NCBI RefSeq assembly: GCF_019130065.1
Contig: NZ_JAHSPG010000016.1
Coordinates: 310,001-374,000 of the forward strand
Direction of reading: 5' to 3'
Source of the DNA: Pinibacter aurantiacus
Lineage (GTDB): Bacteria > Bacteroidota > Bacteroidia > Chitinophagales > Chitinophagaceae
Length of the DNA: 64,000 nucleotides
Positions 49,565 through 58,687 of the stretch are shown here, piece after piece (the first letter of the stretch is position 1; every line of letters begins with the position of its first letter). A program made the translations under genes and the position numbers. The notes below the pieces were generated by a model. It saw only the letters and a list, made by a program, of their open reading frames with translations, had not been told where the DNA came from and did no database searches.

Positions 49565-52543
49565 ATGAAAAAGTTATTTACCAATAACATTAAAATTGTT
49601 ATAATCATTTTAGTCTCTACATTAATATTCACCAATGCGAAGGCCCAGTTGAATGGCGCCATCGAGGTGTCGGGCAAAGTAACCGACGACCGCCAATTGG
49701 CATTGGATGGTATTTCTATACAGATTAAAGGAACCAGCACAGGAACTGTAAGTGATAGCCTCGGTAATTTCAAATTGGTTACAGCGAAACAACCTCCATT
49801 TGTTTTAGTGCTCACAGGCGTTGGCTTTGCGCCCAAAGAAGTAAATGTAAAATCGCTAAGCGATAAAATCAGGGTTCAGCTTTTCACGCAAACTTTTTAT
49901 GCAAACGAAGTAGTAGTAACGGCCAGCCGCCAATCTGAAAAGATCATGCGTTCTCCTGTTGCGATCGAGAAACTTGATATTCGCGCATTAAAAGAAAGTC
50001 CTGCGCCATCTTTTTACGATGCATTGGGCAACGTGAAAGGTGTGCAGCTTACCACTTCTTCGCTCACATTTAAAGTGCCTAATACAAGAGGTTTCAATAT
50101 TCCAAACAACTTCCGCTTCATGCAGTTGGTAGACGGAGTGGATATGCAAGCCGCTACTTTGGGTGTGCCTTTGGGAAATGCAATCGGACCAACTGAGCTG
50201 GATATCCAGACGGTGGAAATCACTCCCGGCGCAGCTTCTGCATTGTATGGCATGAACGCGATCAACGGGATGGCTAACCTTATTACAAAGAATCCATTCC
50301 AATACCAGGGTTTGAGCATTTACCAAAGAACAGGTGTTAACCATGTTGACGGCATTGATCATTCTCCTTCCTTGTTAACAGAATCAGCTTTGCGTTATGC
50401 AAAAGCTTTCAACAATAAATTCGCATTCAAGGTAAACGTAGATTATTTGCGTGGTACCGACTGGCGCTCTGACAATCACAGCGACCAGAATCCAAACAAC
50501 TTAAAATCTGCCAATCCTCAGTTCCCCGAATTGAACAATGCTAATGCAGCGTTTGATGGTTGGAATAAATATGGTGATGACGCTCTGGCAGGAAGTAATA
50601 CTGTTTCTGTTACAGGTTTAAATATCAACGGACAAGCAAACCAAACGCTGACTGTAGCTCGTACTGGTTATTGGGAAAAAGACCTGGTGAGCCCAAAAGT
50701 TGACAACCTGAAATTAGACGGATCTGTTTACTATCGTTTTACACCGAAAACAGAAATCTCCTATAGCTACCGTTTCGGTAAAATGGACGGTGTGTTCCAA
50801 CGTGGTAACAAAGTGCAGCTTGATAATGTGCGTGTGCAAAATCACAAGTTAGAGTTGAAAGGACAAGATTTTCTGGTACGCACCTATGTGTCTCTTGAAA
50901 ACACAGGCGACTCTTACAACGTAAAACCTCTTGCAGATAACCTTGATCTGTACAGCGGTGGAAGTGCAAGTGCGTGGGGTGCGAAATATAAAACGGCTTT
51001 ACAACAATACGCTACCAATCACGGTGGGGCGCTTAACTCCAGCAACCTTGCGGATGCAACCATCTTTGCACGTCAGCAGGCAGACGCAGGCCGCGTAGAG
51101 CCTGGCACAAAAGAATTTAATGACCTGGTAAATACCATTCGCCACATCAACAACTGGGATATTAAATCATCTGCCATTCCTGATGCGCCTGTAACGGGCG
51201 GTGCAGCTTTGATTCAGAAAAGCCGCATGTACCATGCAGAAGGCCAGTGGGATCTTTCACGTCACGTAAAATATTTTAACCTGTTGGTTGGTGCAGATGC
51301 TCGTATCTATGAAATCATTCCAGACGGTAACAACTTCGTAGATTTCAGCAGGCCAATTGATCAACGTAACAAGCCCGTGTCAGTAGATGGCAAAGTGCCA
51401 GATTCCAGTGACTTTGGCGCGAACGTATACTATAAAAAATTCGGTGGATTTGCACAGATAACCAAAACATTCTTTGATGAGAAACTGAAATTGTTCGGTT
51501 CCTTAAGATATGATTACAACCCAGAGTTTACAGGAAAATTCACACCGCGCATAGCCGCTGTTTATACAGCTAACAAGATTCACAATTTCCGTTTCACTTA
51601 TCAGCAGGGCTATCGTTTTCCGGCGTTGTTTGAAGCATTGTCTTACGTAAACAACGGCCGTGTGAAGCGTGTGGGTAGTCTTCCTTACATCAACGAAGGA
51701 CTAGGCTATCTTGATAATAGCTATACGCAACAGTCTGTTGTCAACTTTAACGCAGCGGTGAAAGCGCAGGGCAATACGGATGCTGCGGCATTGGCAAATA
51801 GGAATTTGCTCGTATGGGCAAATCTTCCAAACGCTACTCCGGAAAAGATCAACTCATTTGAGGTTGGCTACAAAACAGTGTTGTTTGATAACAAAGTGAT
51901 CGTTGATATCGACGCTTATTCAAATGTTTACACAGGTTTCCTCGGCCAGGTGCAGGTATTTGTACCGAAGGGCGAAACAGTGGGTTCTGATGCTGCAGTA
52001 ATCGCTATGCTTGACCGCAACCGCGACGCAACAACCGCAAGTGGTGGCAACTCTGCAAGCAAGGGCCAGGACCGCTATCGTGTGTACACCAACGCAAAAA
52101 ATAAATATCACAGTTACGGGTCCGCTTTAGCGATTACTTATAATTTTTATAAGAAATTTACAATCTCCGGTAACGTAAGCTATAATGATATTAAAACCAA
52201 TGCTACGAACGACGTTTTCGTAACAGGTTTTAACACGCCAAAATGGACAACGAACGTATCGTTTGGCAACCGTGAAGTAATAAACAATGTTGGCTTTAAT
52301 ATTGTGTGGAAATGGCAGGATTCGTTCCTTTGGGAAAGTCCTTTGGTAACCGGTACTGTTAATGCATTCAATACAATTGATGCGCAGGTAACATACAGTT
52401 TGCCAAAATTGAGAAGCACAGTTAAGGTGGGAGCAGCAGATCTGTTTAACAATAGATATTATCAATATGCAGGCGGCCCGACAATTGGTGGATTGTATTA
52501 CGCAACTATCATAGTTGACGGCCTATTCCAGGGAGACAAGTAG
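49565..52543 (+). CDS. TonB-dependent outer membrane receptor inside the sulfur cluster
   Basis: A 992-residue receptor: signal peptide (IIILVSTLIFTNAKAQ), carboxypeptidase-regulatory-like domain (VSGKVTDDRQLALDGISIQI), TonB box region (NEVVVTASRQSEKIM), plug (VPNTRGFNIPNNFRFMQLVD, GAASALYGMNAINGMANL) and a barrel ending in GLFQGDK. No SusD partner. It sits between cysD and the siroheme synthase-TSUP gene and is preceded by operator-like palindromes and a Cys leader, so it is probably induced by sulfur or cysteine shortage. It may import a sulfur compound or a cofactor; the ligand is unknown. The C-terminus lacks the usual terminal aromatic residue. Confidence 0.9.
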   Translation: MKKLFTNNIKIVIIILVSTLIFTNAKAQLNGAIEVSGKVTDDRQLALDGISIQIKGTSTGTVSDSLGNFKLVTAKQPPFVLVLTGVGFAPKEVNVKSLSDKIRVQLFTQTFYANEVVVTASRQSEKIMRSPVAIEKLDIRALKESPAPSFYDALGNVKGVQLTTSSLTFKVPNTRGFNIPNNFRFMQLVDGVDMQAATLGVPLGNAIGPTELDIQTVEITPGAASALYGMNAINGMANLITKNPFQYQGLSIYQRTGVNHVDGIDHSPSLLTESALRYAKAFNNKFAFKVNVDYLRGTDWRSDNHSDQNPNNLKSANPQFPELNNANAAFDGWNKYGDDALAGSNTVSVTGLNINGQANQTLTVARTGYWEKDLVSPKVDNLKLDGSVYYRFTPKTEISYSYRFGKMDGVFQRGNKVQLDNVRVQNHKLELKGQDFLVRTYVSLENTGDSYNVKPLADNLDLYSGGSASAWGAKYKTALQQYATNHGGALNSSNLADATIFARQQADAGRVEPGTKEFNDLVNTIRHINNWDIKSSAIPDAPVTGGAALIQKSRMYHAEGQWDLSRHVKYFNLLVGADARIYEIIPDGNNFVDFSRPIDQRNKPVSVDGKVPDSSDFGANVYYKKFGGFAQITKTFFDEKLKLFGSLRYDYNPEFTGKFTPRIAAVYTANKIHNFRFTYQQGYRFPALFEALSYVNNGRVKRVGSLPYINEGLGYLDNSYTQQSVVNFNAAVKAQGNTDAAALANRNLLVWANLPNATPEKINSFEVGYKTVLFDNKVIVDIDAYSNVYTGFLGQVQVFVPKGETVGSDAAVIAMLDRNRDATTASGGNSASKGQDRYRVYTNAKNKYHSYGSALAITYNFYKKFTISGNVSYNDIKTNATNDVFVTGFNTPKWTTNVSFGNREVINNVGFNIVWKWQDSFLWESPLVTGTVNAFNTIDAQVTYSLPKLRSTVKVGAADLFNNRYYQYAGGPTIGGLYYATIIVDGLFQGDK

Positions 52544-52563
52544 GGGCTTATCGCATAAACCTT

Positions 52564-52684
52564 CGTGAAAAGTGAATGGTGAAACGTGAATGCGAAACAC
52601 GGAAATAAAAATGATGAATCGATAGCGCATAGTGAACTGTATTGACTGTTTGATTCACGATTGACGATTGACCATTCACGACTG
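52564..52684. repeat. Intergenic inverted repeat of GTGAATGGTGAAACG units
   Basis: The left arm (52564-52600) is CGTGAAAAGTGAATGGTG-like. The right arm (52651-52684) is GATTCACGATTGACGATTG-like. It belongs to the same family as 48063-48160 and ends 21 bp before the next gene. Confidence 0.75.
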
Positions 52685-52705
52685 ACAAACAAAGAGAAGC
52701 AATAA

Positions 52706-54238
52706 ATGCAAGAAACACGAACGACAGAAAATAATTTATATCCCGTTTTTCTGAAACTGGAGAACCTCCACCTACTAATAGTGGGTGGAGGTTTTGTCGG
52801 TACAGAGAAAATGACTTCTGTAATGAATTGCTCTCCAGATGCAAGGGTTACAGTTGTGGCAAAAGAGATCAGCGCGGAGATAAGAAACATGGTGATTGGC
52901 AATGACAACGTTGTGTTGCTGGAAAAGCCTTTTGAAGCGTCTGATCTTGATGGCAAGGATCTTGTTTTTGCTGCAACGGCAGACAGGTCTTTAAATGCGG
53001 AAGTGAAGGCAGAGGCGGCTGAAAGAGGTATACTTGCCAATGTTGCTGACACGCCAGATCTGTGTGATTTTTATTTGAGCAGCATTGTAAACAAAGGCCA
53101 TCTGAAAATTGCAGTAAGCACCAATGGTAAATCACCCACCGTTGCAAAAAGATTGAAAGAAGTATTCAATGAAATGCTTCCTGATGAATTGGAACAGGTG
53201 CTAGACAACATGCAGCAAATAAGACAAAGTCTTAACGGTGATTTTCATAACAAAGTGCAGCAGCTGAATAGCATCACCAAAGTGTTGGTTGATAATCAGA
53301 CACCAGTTGAAACACCACTTACCGTTGACCAACCGCCAATGGTGAGTGATAAGAAATGGAAACGCATTGTAACCTGGTGCATTTTTGCATTTGTATTTAT
53401 GATCATCGGGCACGCGGTTCTGTCTTATATACCATTTAAAGAAATAGCAGACTTTGGTAAAACCGCGCTTGGAAATATTGACCACGGTTGGTTTTTACTC
53501 ATGCTATTCACAGGTTTTTTGGCTCAATTTGTAGATGGTGCGTTGGGTATGGGCTATGGTGTTATTTCAACAAGTATTCTGCTTTCTGTGGGGGTAAATC
53601 CCGCTATTGTGAGTAGCCGCGTTCACTCCGCACGTGTGTTTTCAAGCGCAGTGTCCGGATATAGCCACCGTAAGTTTGGCAACGTAAACAAAAAGTTGTT
53701 CAAGGCATTGGTAGTGCCGGGATGTATTGGAGCGATCGGGGGAGCGGTACTGGCTGTGTATGCAAAGGAATCGGCACATATAGTAAGACCAATACTTTCA
53801 GTGTATACTTTGTACTTAGGTGTTCGTATCATAACAAAGGCATTTGCAAAAAGGAGAAAAGAGGGTAAGATAAAAAATGCCGGATGGCTCGCTTCTGCAG
53901 GTGGTTTCATGGATGCTTTTGCAGGCGGCGGCTGGGGTTCTTTGGTAACAAGTACATTATTGTCAAAAGCAAAAAATCCTCGTTACATCGTTGGATCAGT
54001 TTGTTTGACAGAATTTTTTGTGGTGCTGTCAAGCACGCTTACTTTTTTCATTCTTTTGAAAAGTTTGCCGCTGACAGATATCGCCGGTCTTATCATCGGT
54101 GGTTTGATCGCAGCACCAATAGCAGCGAGATTAGTTGGTAAAATACCAATGAAATATATGCTCTTCGCAGTAGGCGGTTTGGTAAGTTTATCAAGCCTGA
54201 GAATATTGTGGATGGCAGTTTTGGAATTTTTGAAATAA
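52706..54238 (+). CDS. Precorrin-2 dehydrogenase/ferrochelatase fused to TSUP (TauE/SafE) transporter
   Basis: A 510-residue fusion. Residues 1 to about 200 are the CysG N-terminal (Met8p/SirC-like) enzyme that oxidises precorrin-2 and inserts iron to make sirohaem: FLKLENLHLLIVGGGFVGTE, FAATADRSLNAEV, NVADTPDLCDFYLSS, VSTNGKSPTVAKRLKE. After a linker, from about residue 215 there are about eight membrane segments of the TSUP family (GFLAQFVDGALGMGYGVIST, GGFMDAFAGGGWGSLVTSTL), whose members carry sulfite, sulfate, sulfonates or related anions. It completes the pathway begun by cobA-hemD and may also move a sulfur anion. cysN starts 60 bp downstream. Confidence 0.92.
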   Translation: MQETRTTENNLYPVFLKLENLHLLIVGGGFVGTEKMTSVMNCSPDARVTVVAKEISAEIRNMVIGNDNVVLLEKPFEASDLDGKDLVFAATADRSLNAEVKAEAAERGILANVADTPDLCDFYLSSIVNKGHLKIAVSTNGKSPTVAKRLKEVFNEMLPDELEQVLDNMQQIRQSLNGDFHNKVQQLNSITKVLVDNQTPVETPLTVDQPPMVSDKKWKRIVTWCIFAFVFMIIGHAVLSYIPFKEIADFGKTALGNIDHGWFLLMLFTGFLAQFVDGALGMGYGVISTSILLSVGVNPAIVSSRVHSARVFSSAVSGYSHRKFGNVNKKLFKALVVPGCIGAIGGAVLAVYAKESAHIVRPILSVYTLYLGVRIITKAFAKRRKEGKIKNAGWLASAGGFMDAFAGGGWGSLVTSTLLSKAKNPRYIVGSVCLTEFFVVLSSTLTFFILLKSLPLTDIAGLIIGGLIAAPIAARLVGKIPMKYMLFAVGGLVSLSSLRILWMAVLEFLK

Positions 54239-54298
54239 CGATAGTGATTGAATGTACGAAGTACATTAGTATTAAAACTCTTAACGAACAGAAAAACT

Positions 54299-55546
54299 AT
54301 GGAAGTACTTAGAATTGCAACTGCAGGTAGTGTAGACGATGGTAAAAGTACATTGATCGGAAGATTGTTGTATGAAACCAATAGCATTACAACAGATAAA
54401 CTCGAGGCGATTGAAAAAGCCAGCAAAAGAAGAGGCGTCGATTATCTTGATCTCAGCCTTTTAACAGACGGCCTTATTGCAGAGCGTGAACAAGGTATCA
54501 CGATTGATGTGGCGCACATTTATTTCTCTACACCAAAAAGAAAATACATTATTGCAGATACGCCGGGTCACGTGGAATATACAAGAAACATGATCACCGG
54601 TGCAAGCAACGCACAGGTAGCGATTATTCTTGTAGATGCAAGAAATGGCATTGCAGAGCAAACCTATCGTCACTTCTATATTACCAACCTGCTGCACATT
54701 TCCAATGTAGTAGTGTGTGTAAACAAAATGGATCTGGTGAATTATTCACAAGAGCAATTCGAGAAGATTAAAGAAGAATTCAACGCATTGTCTGGCAAAG
54801 GAAACTTCAAAAAACAGCATTTGCAGTTCATTCCAATCGCTTCTTTGTTTGGTGATAATATCGCGTCAACATCTTCAAATATGTCCTGGTATCAAGGCCC
54901 GGCTTTGCTTGAGCATCTTGAAAACCTTGATTGGCACACCGAAGAAAATGAGTTGCCGGCAAGATTCCCTGTTCAGTATGTGATCCGTCCGAAATCTAAT
55001 GAACATCATGATTTCAGGGGTTTCTCCGGAAAGTTGGCAAGTGGTGTTTTGAAAAAAGGAGACAGAGTAATAGCCCTTCCTTCTTTGAGAGAATCCAACA
55101 TTAAAGATATTTTCCGCTACGATGTTTCTGTTGATCATGCAGAGGCCGGTGATAGTGTTGTAATTACTTTAGAGGATGAAATTGATTTGAGCCGCGGCGA
55201 CATGCTGGTGCTGCAAAATCAGCCGTTTCATTCTGCAAAAGAATTGTCAGCGCAGGTTTGTTGGTTGGATCATGATGCATTGGTTCCTGGAAAAAACTAT
55301 TTGCTTCAACATGGCATCAACCGCGTAAAAGCCAAAGTTGGTAACTTGTTTAGCAGTATCAACGTACAGGATTTCAATCATGTAGAAGACGTTAGCAAGC
55401 TTGGCCTGAATGAAATTGGTTTTATTTCTATCAAAACTGCACAGCCTGTATTTGCAGATAAATATGCAGAGAACAAACAAAACGGTTCTTTCATTTTGAT
55501 CGATGAATACAGCAATAATACTGTGGGTGTGGGGTTTGTGGTATAG
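54299..55546 (+). CDS. cysN: Sulfate adenylyltransferase subunit 1 (GTPase)
   Basis: The GTPase that drives APS synthesis by CysD. ATG 54299 (MEVLRIATAGSVDDGKST) gives 415 residues; an upstream in-frame start at 54248 would add 17 residues not typical of the family. The G motifs are present: GSVDDGKST, DTPGHVEYTRNM, NKMDL. The switch region EREQGITIDVAH and elongation-factor-like domains follow. No APS kinase (CysC) domain is fused at the C-terminus, consistent with an APS-reducing CysH. It ends the sulfur cluster, separated from cysD by two genes. Confidence 0.96.
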   Translation: MEVLRIATAGSVDDGKSTLIGRLLYETNSITTDKLEAIEKASKRRGVDYLDLSLLTDGLIAEREQGITIDVAHIYFSTPKRKYIIADTPGHVEYTRNMITGASNAQVAIILVDARNGIAEQTYRHFYITNLLHISNVVVCVNKMDLVNYSQEQFEKIKEEFNALSGKGNFKKQHLQFIPIASLFGDNIASTSSNMSWYQGPALLEHLENLDWHTEENELPARFPVQYVIRPKSNEHHDFRGFSGKLASGVLKKGDRVIALPSLRESNIKDIFRYDVSVDHAEAGDSVVITLEDEIDLSRGDMLVLQNQPFHSAKELSAQVCWLDHDALVPGKNYLLQHGINRVKAKVGNLFSSINVQDFNHVEDVSKLGLNEIGFISIKTAQPVFADKYAENKQNGSFILIDEYSNNTVGVGFVV

Positions 55547-55555
55547 CCTCGAATA

Positions 55556-55711
55556 TTTACCACTAAGACACTAAGGGCGCTGAGCCTCACTAAGGGTTGT
55601 TTCAAATTTAGACCTCTCTTAGTGAAACTCTCCGTTTCCTCTGTGAAAAAAATCTCTGAGAACTCTGTGGTAAGAAAAAACTCTTTGTGCCCTTAGCGTC
55701 TTAGTGGTAAA
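55556..55711. repeat. TTTACCACTAAGACACTAAG-type inverted repeat, uninterrupted copy
   Basis: The left arm (55556-55599) reads TTTACCACTAAGACACTAAG then GGCGCTGAGCCTCACTAAGG. The right arm (55681-55711) ends CTTAGCGTCTTAGTGGTAAA. The spacer contains further CTTAGTGAAA and CTGTGGTAAG pieces. It begins 10 bp after the cysN stop and resembles 43652-43780. Confidence 0.8.
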
Positions 55712-55764
55712 CTGTAAAAGCTGCGTTTCTACCGCGTCATTGCGGTTATTTACCGATAAAAATT

Positions 55765-55800
55765 AAAAGAGGAACTGTTTTATTTAACAGTTCCTCTTTT
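55765..55800. terminator. Strong bidirectional terminator after the sulfur cluster
   Basis: AAAAGAGGAACTGTT (55765-55779) pairs perfectly with AACAGTTCCTCTTTT (55786-55800) over a 6-nt loop, with A and T runs at the ends on either strand. It closes the sulfur cluster 218 bp after cysN. Confidence 0.92.
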
Positions 55801-55826
55801 GTTTAACGCCTGTTGGTTTATATTTG
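55798..55826 (+). promoter_or_regulatory. Bacteroidota-type promoter of the acyltransferase gene
   Basis: TTTG (55798-55801), using the last T of the terminator, and TATATTTG (55819-55826) are 17 bp apart. The ATG follows 28 bp after the -7 box. Confidence 0.6.
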
Positions 55827-55854
55827 GAGCTTTCTAAATAATTGCTAAAAGCCA

Positions 55855-56964
55855 ATGATGCAGCAAGAATTAACCCTTGAGCGCAAAAGCGCAAATGACC
55901 TTCTAAAAACAAAACAGCATTTTGAGATCCTTGACGGACTTCGTGGAGTCGCTGCCATTGCAGTGGTTGTGTATCACTTCATGGAAATAGCAGTGCCGGA
56001 TTATAACAATTGTTTTATAGCACATGCTTACCTTGCCGTTGATTTCTTTTTCTGTCTTTCTGGTTTTGTGATCGCGTATGCCTATGACAACAGGCTGCAA
56101 AAAATAGGAACTACTGCCTTCTTAAAATTGAGATTCATTCGTTTGCATCCTCTCGTTGTAATCGGCTCAGTTCTTGGACTGCTTACTTTTATATTTGATC
56201 CATTCAGCAATCTTTGGCTTTCTTATTCAGGCAAGGTGATCGTTATGTTTGTAACTGCCTGCCTGATGATTCCATATGCTGTAGTACCCGAGCGTTATTT
56301 TAATTTGTTTCACTTGAATCCTCCAACATGGTCATTGTTTTGGGAGTACGTAATTAATGTGGTGTATGCGTTTGTATTGGTTAAGCTTAGCAAAAAAGTA
56401 CTTCTGGTTCTTACTATAATATCTGCGGCGCTAGTGGTCTATGTCTCATACAAATGGAAAATTCTCTCACTGGGCTGGGGCATTACAGATAGCAATTGGA
56501 TTGGCGGCCCTGTCAGAGTTAGCTTTTCTTTTTTAATGGGAATGGTCATCTATCGCTATGGATGGATCATCAAATCCAAACTTGGATTCATTCCAATTGC
56601 TATACTCACTTTGCTGGCCTTCTTGTTTCCCTGGAGTGATAAGACTGCCTGGATAGTCGATCCTGTTATTGCAATCATTTATTTACCACTAATGGTGTCA
56701 TTGGGTGCAGGCGCGCATTTGCGTAGCGGAGTTAAGAAGATCTGCAAATTCTCTGGTGATATTTCCTACCCACTTTACATGGTTCACTATCCGTTCATCT
56801 GGATATTTTTTAGCTGGGTAGCTAAAGCAAAACCCGATATTAAAGAGATGACGCCAGTAATAATTGTTGGAACAGTTTTGCTACTGGCATTTGCATACCT
56901 GGTACTTAAGTTTGTTGATGAGCCAATTAGAAAATATCTCAGAAAAAAATTAATCAAAGCCTGA
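55855..56964 (+). CDS. Acyltransferase family 3 membrane protein
   Basis: A 369-residue integral membrane protein of the OafA/NodX type that transfers acyl groups to surface sugars or other molecules. HFEILDGLRGVAAIAVVVYH has the catalytic-type His, followed by YLAVDFFFCLSGFVIAYAY and KLRFIRLHPL, then about ten membrane segments and FSGDISYPLYMVHYPFIW near the end. It has its own promoter after a strong terminator and stands alone, so the acceptor is unknown. Confidence 0.9.
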   Translation: MMQQELTLERKSANDLLKTKQHFEILDGLRGVAAIAVVVYHFMEIAVPDYNNCFIAHAYLAVDFFFCLSGFVIAYAYDNRLQKIGTTAFLKLRFIRLHPLVVIGSVLGLLTFIFDPFSNLWLSYSGKVIVMFVTACLMIPYAVVPERYFNLFHLNPPTWSLFWEYVINVVYAFVLVKLSKKVLLVLTIISAALVVYVSYKWKILSLGWGITDSNWIGGPVRVSFSFLMGMVIYRYGWIIKSKLGFIPIAILTLLAFLFPWSDKTAWIVDPVIAIIYLPLMVSLGAGAHLRSGVKKICKFSGDISYPLYMVHYPFIWIFFSWVAKAKPDIKEMTPVIIVGTVLLLAFAYLVLKFVDEPIRKYLRKKLIKA

Positions 56965-57203
56965 TGTTCAAATTTGTAGAACGATTTGCATGAATCAAGT
57001 AGCGATATTTCTACAAAAAAGTGATGATTGATTCAGGTTGAAAAATATCTGACTGATTTTCAATTAATGAGTTTTTTCGAATTGTTGAAACAGGCGTGGC
57101 ACAGCATTTTAATATACTTAATCAAAGAACGGTGAATTCCTTTACCTTGACACTTTGATTAACTTCAAAACAGTTAATGATCTAGAGGAATAAGCGTTCA
57201 AGG

Positions 57204-57236
57204 AAGGTGCGTCTCAATTCGAGGTGCACCTTTATT
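57204..57236 (+). terminator. Stem-loop terminator before convergent higA
   Basis: AAGGTGC (57204-57210) pairs with GCACCTT (57226-57232), followed by TATTTTTA. It lies 240 bp after the acyltransferase gene and may also serve the convergent antitoxin gene. The stretch between has no gene I can support. Confidence 0.6.
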
Positions 57237-57247
57237 TTTAAAATATA

Positions 57248-57613
57248 TCATTTCGAGCGAGCTGCAATTGCATGGGTTGAACGAGGAAATGCTGACTGTT
57301 TTCCCGGCTTCTTTTCTTTTTGGTCGAGTTTTAAATTTCTTACCACAGTTATATCATAATCGCCTTGCAAGTGCATCCAGTATTCAGCTTGTAGTTTCAG
57401 ATAGTTTTCGATATTTACACAAAATGCAGGTGAAAAGTTCCTACGTCCGGCGAATATGTCACTTAAATATTGCGGGCTAACCTGAAGACCCTTTGCAGCG
57501 TCTGACTTAGAAATCTCCCTGGCCTCAAGTTCATCCTTCAAAATTTCTCCCGGGTGAATAGCAATGCGGCTATATAATTCGTCTGGTTTGTATGTTTTCT
57601 TTTCTTTGCTCAT
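57248..57613 (-). CDS. higA: HigA-type XRE antitoxin, second module
   Basis: A 121-residue antitoxin of the HigA/VapI family. IHPGEILKDELEAREISKSD and the following LQVSPQYLSDIFAGRRNFSP form the typical helix-turn-helix, followed by IENYLKLQAEYWMHLQGDYD, the conserved dimer region. The last about 25 residues are basic. It lies 6 bp downstream of the toxin on the minus strand, the usual toxin-first order. Confidence 0.92.
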   Translation of the reverse strand: MSKEKKTYKPDELYSRIAIHPGEILKDELEAREISKSDAAKGLQVSPQYLSDIFAGRRNFSPAFCVNIENYLKLQAEYWMHLQGDYDITVVRNLKLDQKEKKPGKQSAFPRSTHAIAARSK

Positions 57614-57619
57614 AAAATA

Positions 57620-57940
57620 TTAATGGTAGTCGGTAAGGTCGTTAATAATTATTTTGGTAATGGTTAGAATAGTTTTGTTGTCGACTGTTTCTGTAAATGA
57701 AATGATCAAGCGGTATTGATCGTTTACTTTTACTGAATAGAAGCCATCGTAATTCTTATATAATTTTTCGAAACGCAAACCTTTGTGATGCGTAAGTTCT
57801 TTTAAACTATTGAATCGTCTAAGTGCAAAAACTGTTTTAATAAAAGCTTTAATTAAAGCCAAACCATACTTAGGCTTGCCTTTCTCCTTCCCTGTTAAAT
57901 AGATAGTTTCGAGATTTGAACTTTCAAAAATTATATCCAT
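57620..57940 (-). CDS. higB: HigB-type toxin, second module
   Basis: A 106-residue RelE-superfamily toxin, presumably a ribosome-dependent mRNA nuclease. ATG 57940 (MDIIFESSNLETIYLTGKEK) is chosen; the longer open frame from 58132 crosses repeat-like and promoter sequence. The C-terminal KLYKNYDGFYSVKVNDQYRL followed by ISFTE is characteristic of HigB with RL and Y residues at the active site. It is not closely similar to the HigB at 12258, so the two modules are independent. Confidence 0.9.
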   Translation of the reverse strand: MDIIFESSNLETIYLTGKEKGKPKYGLALIKAFIKTVFALRRFNSLKELTHHKGLRFEKLYKNYDGFYSVKVNDQYRLIISFTETVDNKTILTITKIIINDLTDYH

Positions 57941-57953
57941 GCTAAATAGTTCC

Positions 57954-57961
57954 CAAAAATA
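57954..57961 (-). promoter_or_regulatory. -7 promoter element of the second higBA module
   Basis: On the minus strand TATTTTTG matches the TAnnTTTG consensus, 13 bp before the toxin ATG, implying a very short leader. No clear -33 box. Confidence 0.5.
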
Positions 57962-58157
57962 GGGAAGTTTTGAACAACGATAGTTGTGTTTGAGACACTT
58001 GTGTTGTGAAATCGGCCATTTTTTGTAAACGAATGGCTGGTTGGCAGATATCAAACAATTGTACGGACATAAACAACCGGTTCCTTTCGACCATTTACAA
58101 CCAGCTGTGTAAATCAGTCCAATCCGTGTCATCTGTGTGCCAATTCTTTAAAATAAA

Positions 58158-58188
58158 TTTGGTTGATATGTCAACTATTGTAACTTTG
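58158..58188 (+). promoter_or_regulatory. marR promoter with embedded operator
   Basis: TTTG (58158-58161), 19 bp, then TAACTTTG (58181-58188) matches the Bacteroidota promoter exactly. Between the boxes lies GTTGATATGTCAAC (58162-58175), a near-perfect palindrome also found twice before the downstream gene. The ATG at 58193 is only 4 bp past the -7 box, so the transcript may be leaderless or nearly so. Confidence 0.8.
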
Positions 58189-58192
58189 CTAT

Positions 58193-58669
58193 ATGAAAAT
58201 GCCAAAAGACATATCGGATAGTCCTCTTTTCGACGATTTACGTGGGACTTTACATTTTCAGCTTCATCGTATTCAAAAAGCCATGTTTCGCAACGGCAAC
58301 CATATGATGCAGAAGTCTGACATACCACTGCAAATGGAGCAATTGCCGGTGCTGATGGTGATTTGTGCCAAGAAAGAATTGTCACAACAGGAGGTTGCAG
58401 ATATACTGGGTCGTGATAAATCTTCCGTTATGCGATCGATCACTACCATGGTTAAAAAAGGATTGGTAATTGTTTCACAGGATGTGAATGACAAGCGGAG
58501 AAACAATCTCATTCCCACGAAGAATGGCATTGCCCTGGCAAATAAACTGAAAAACATTGCCAAAGAAGCGGAAGCGGAAGCGTTTAAAGCATTTTCTGTG
58601 GAAGAGAAAGATACTATGCTGAAAGCCCTGATGGACATAGCCGATAAATTGGAAGCTAAAAACAAATAA
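58193..58669 (+). CDS. MarR family transcriptional regulator of an RND efflux operon
   Basis: A 158-residue winged-helix repressor. ELSQQEVADILGRDKSSVMR is the recognition helix region; MVKKGLVIVSQDVNDKRRNN is the wing. The start is ATG 58193, with 58199 possible. It is followed by tolC-, adaptor- and RND pump-like genes in the same direction. Copies of GTTGATATRTCAAC before this gene and before the next suggest it represses both itself and the pump until a ligand, probably a toxic compound, binds. Confidence 0.92.
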   Translation: MKMPKDISDSPLFDDLRGTLHFQLHRIQKAMFRNGNHMMQKSDIPLQMEQLPVLMVICAKKELSQQEVADILGRDKSSVMRSITTMVKKGLVIVSQDVNDKRRNNLIPTKNGIALANKLKNIAKEAEAEAFKAFSVEEKDTMLKALMDIADKLEAKNK

Positions 58670-58687
58670 AATTTTTTTGTATATAAT

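Noticed and set aside
57090-57115. Sigma-54-like promoter (TGGCAC element) in the gap after the acyltransferase
   Set aside because: The -12 GC element is missing at the required distance, and no plus-strand gene follows. The similar TTTGGCAC copies near 19488 and 19512 fail for the same reason.
57941-58132. Upstream extension of the second HigB toxin
   Set aside because: The extra 64 residues have no similarity to the family, cross a -7 promoter element and include repeat-like sequence.
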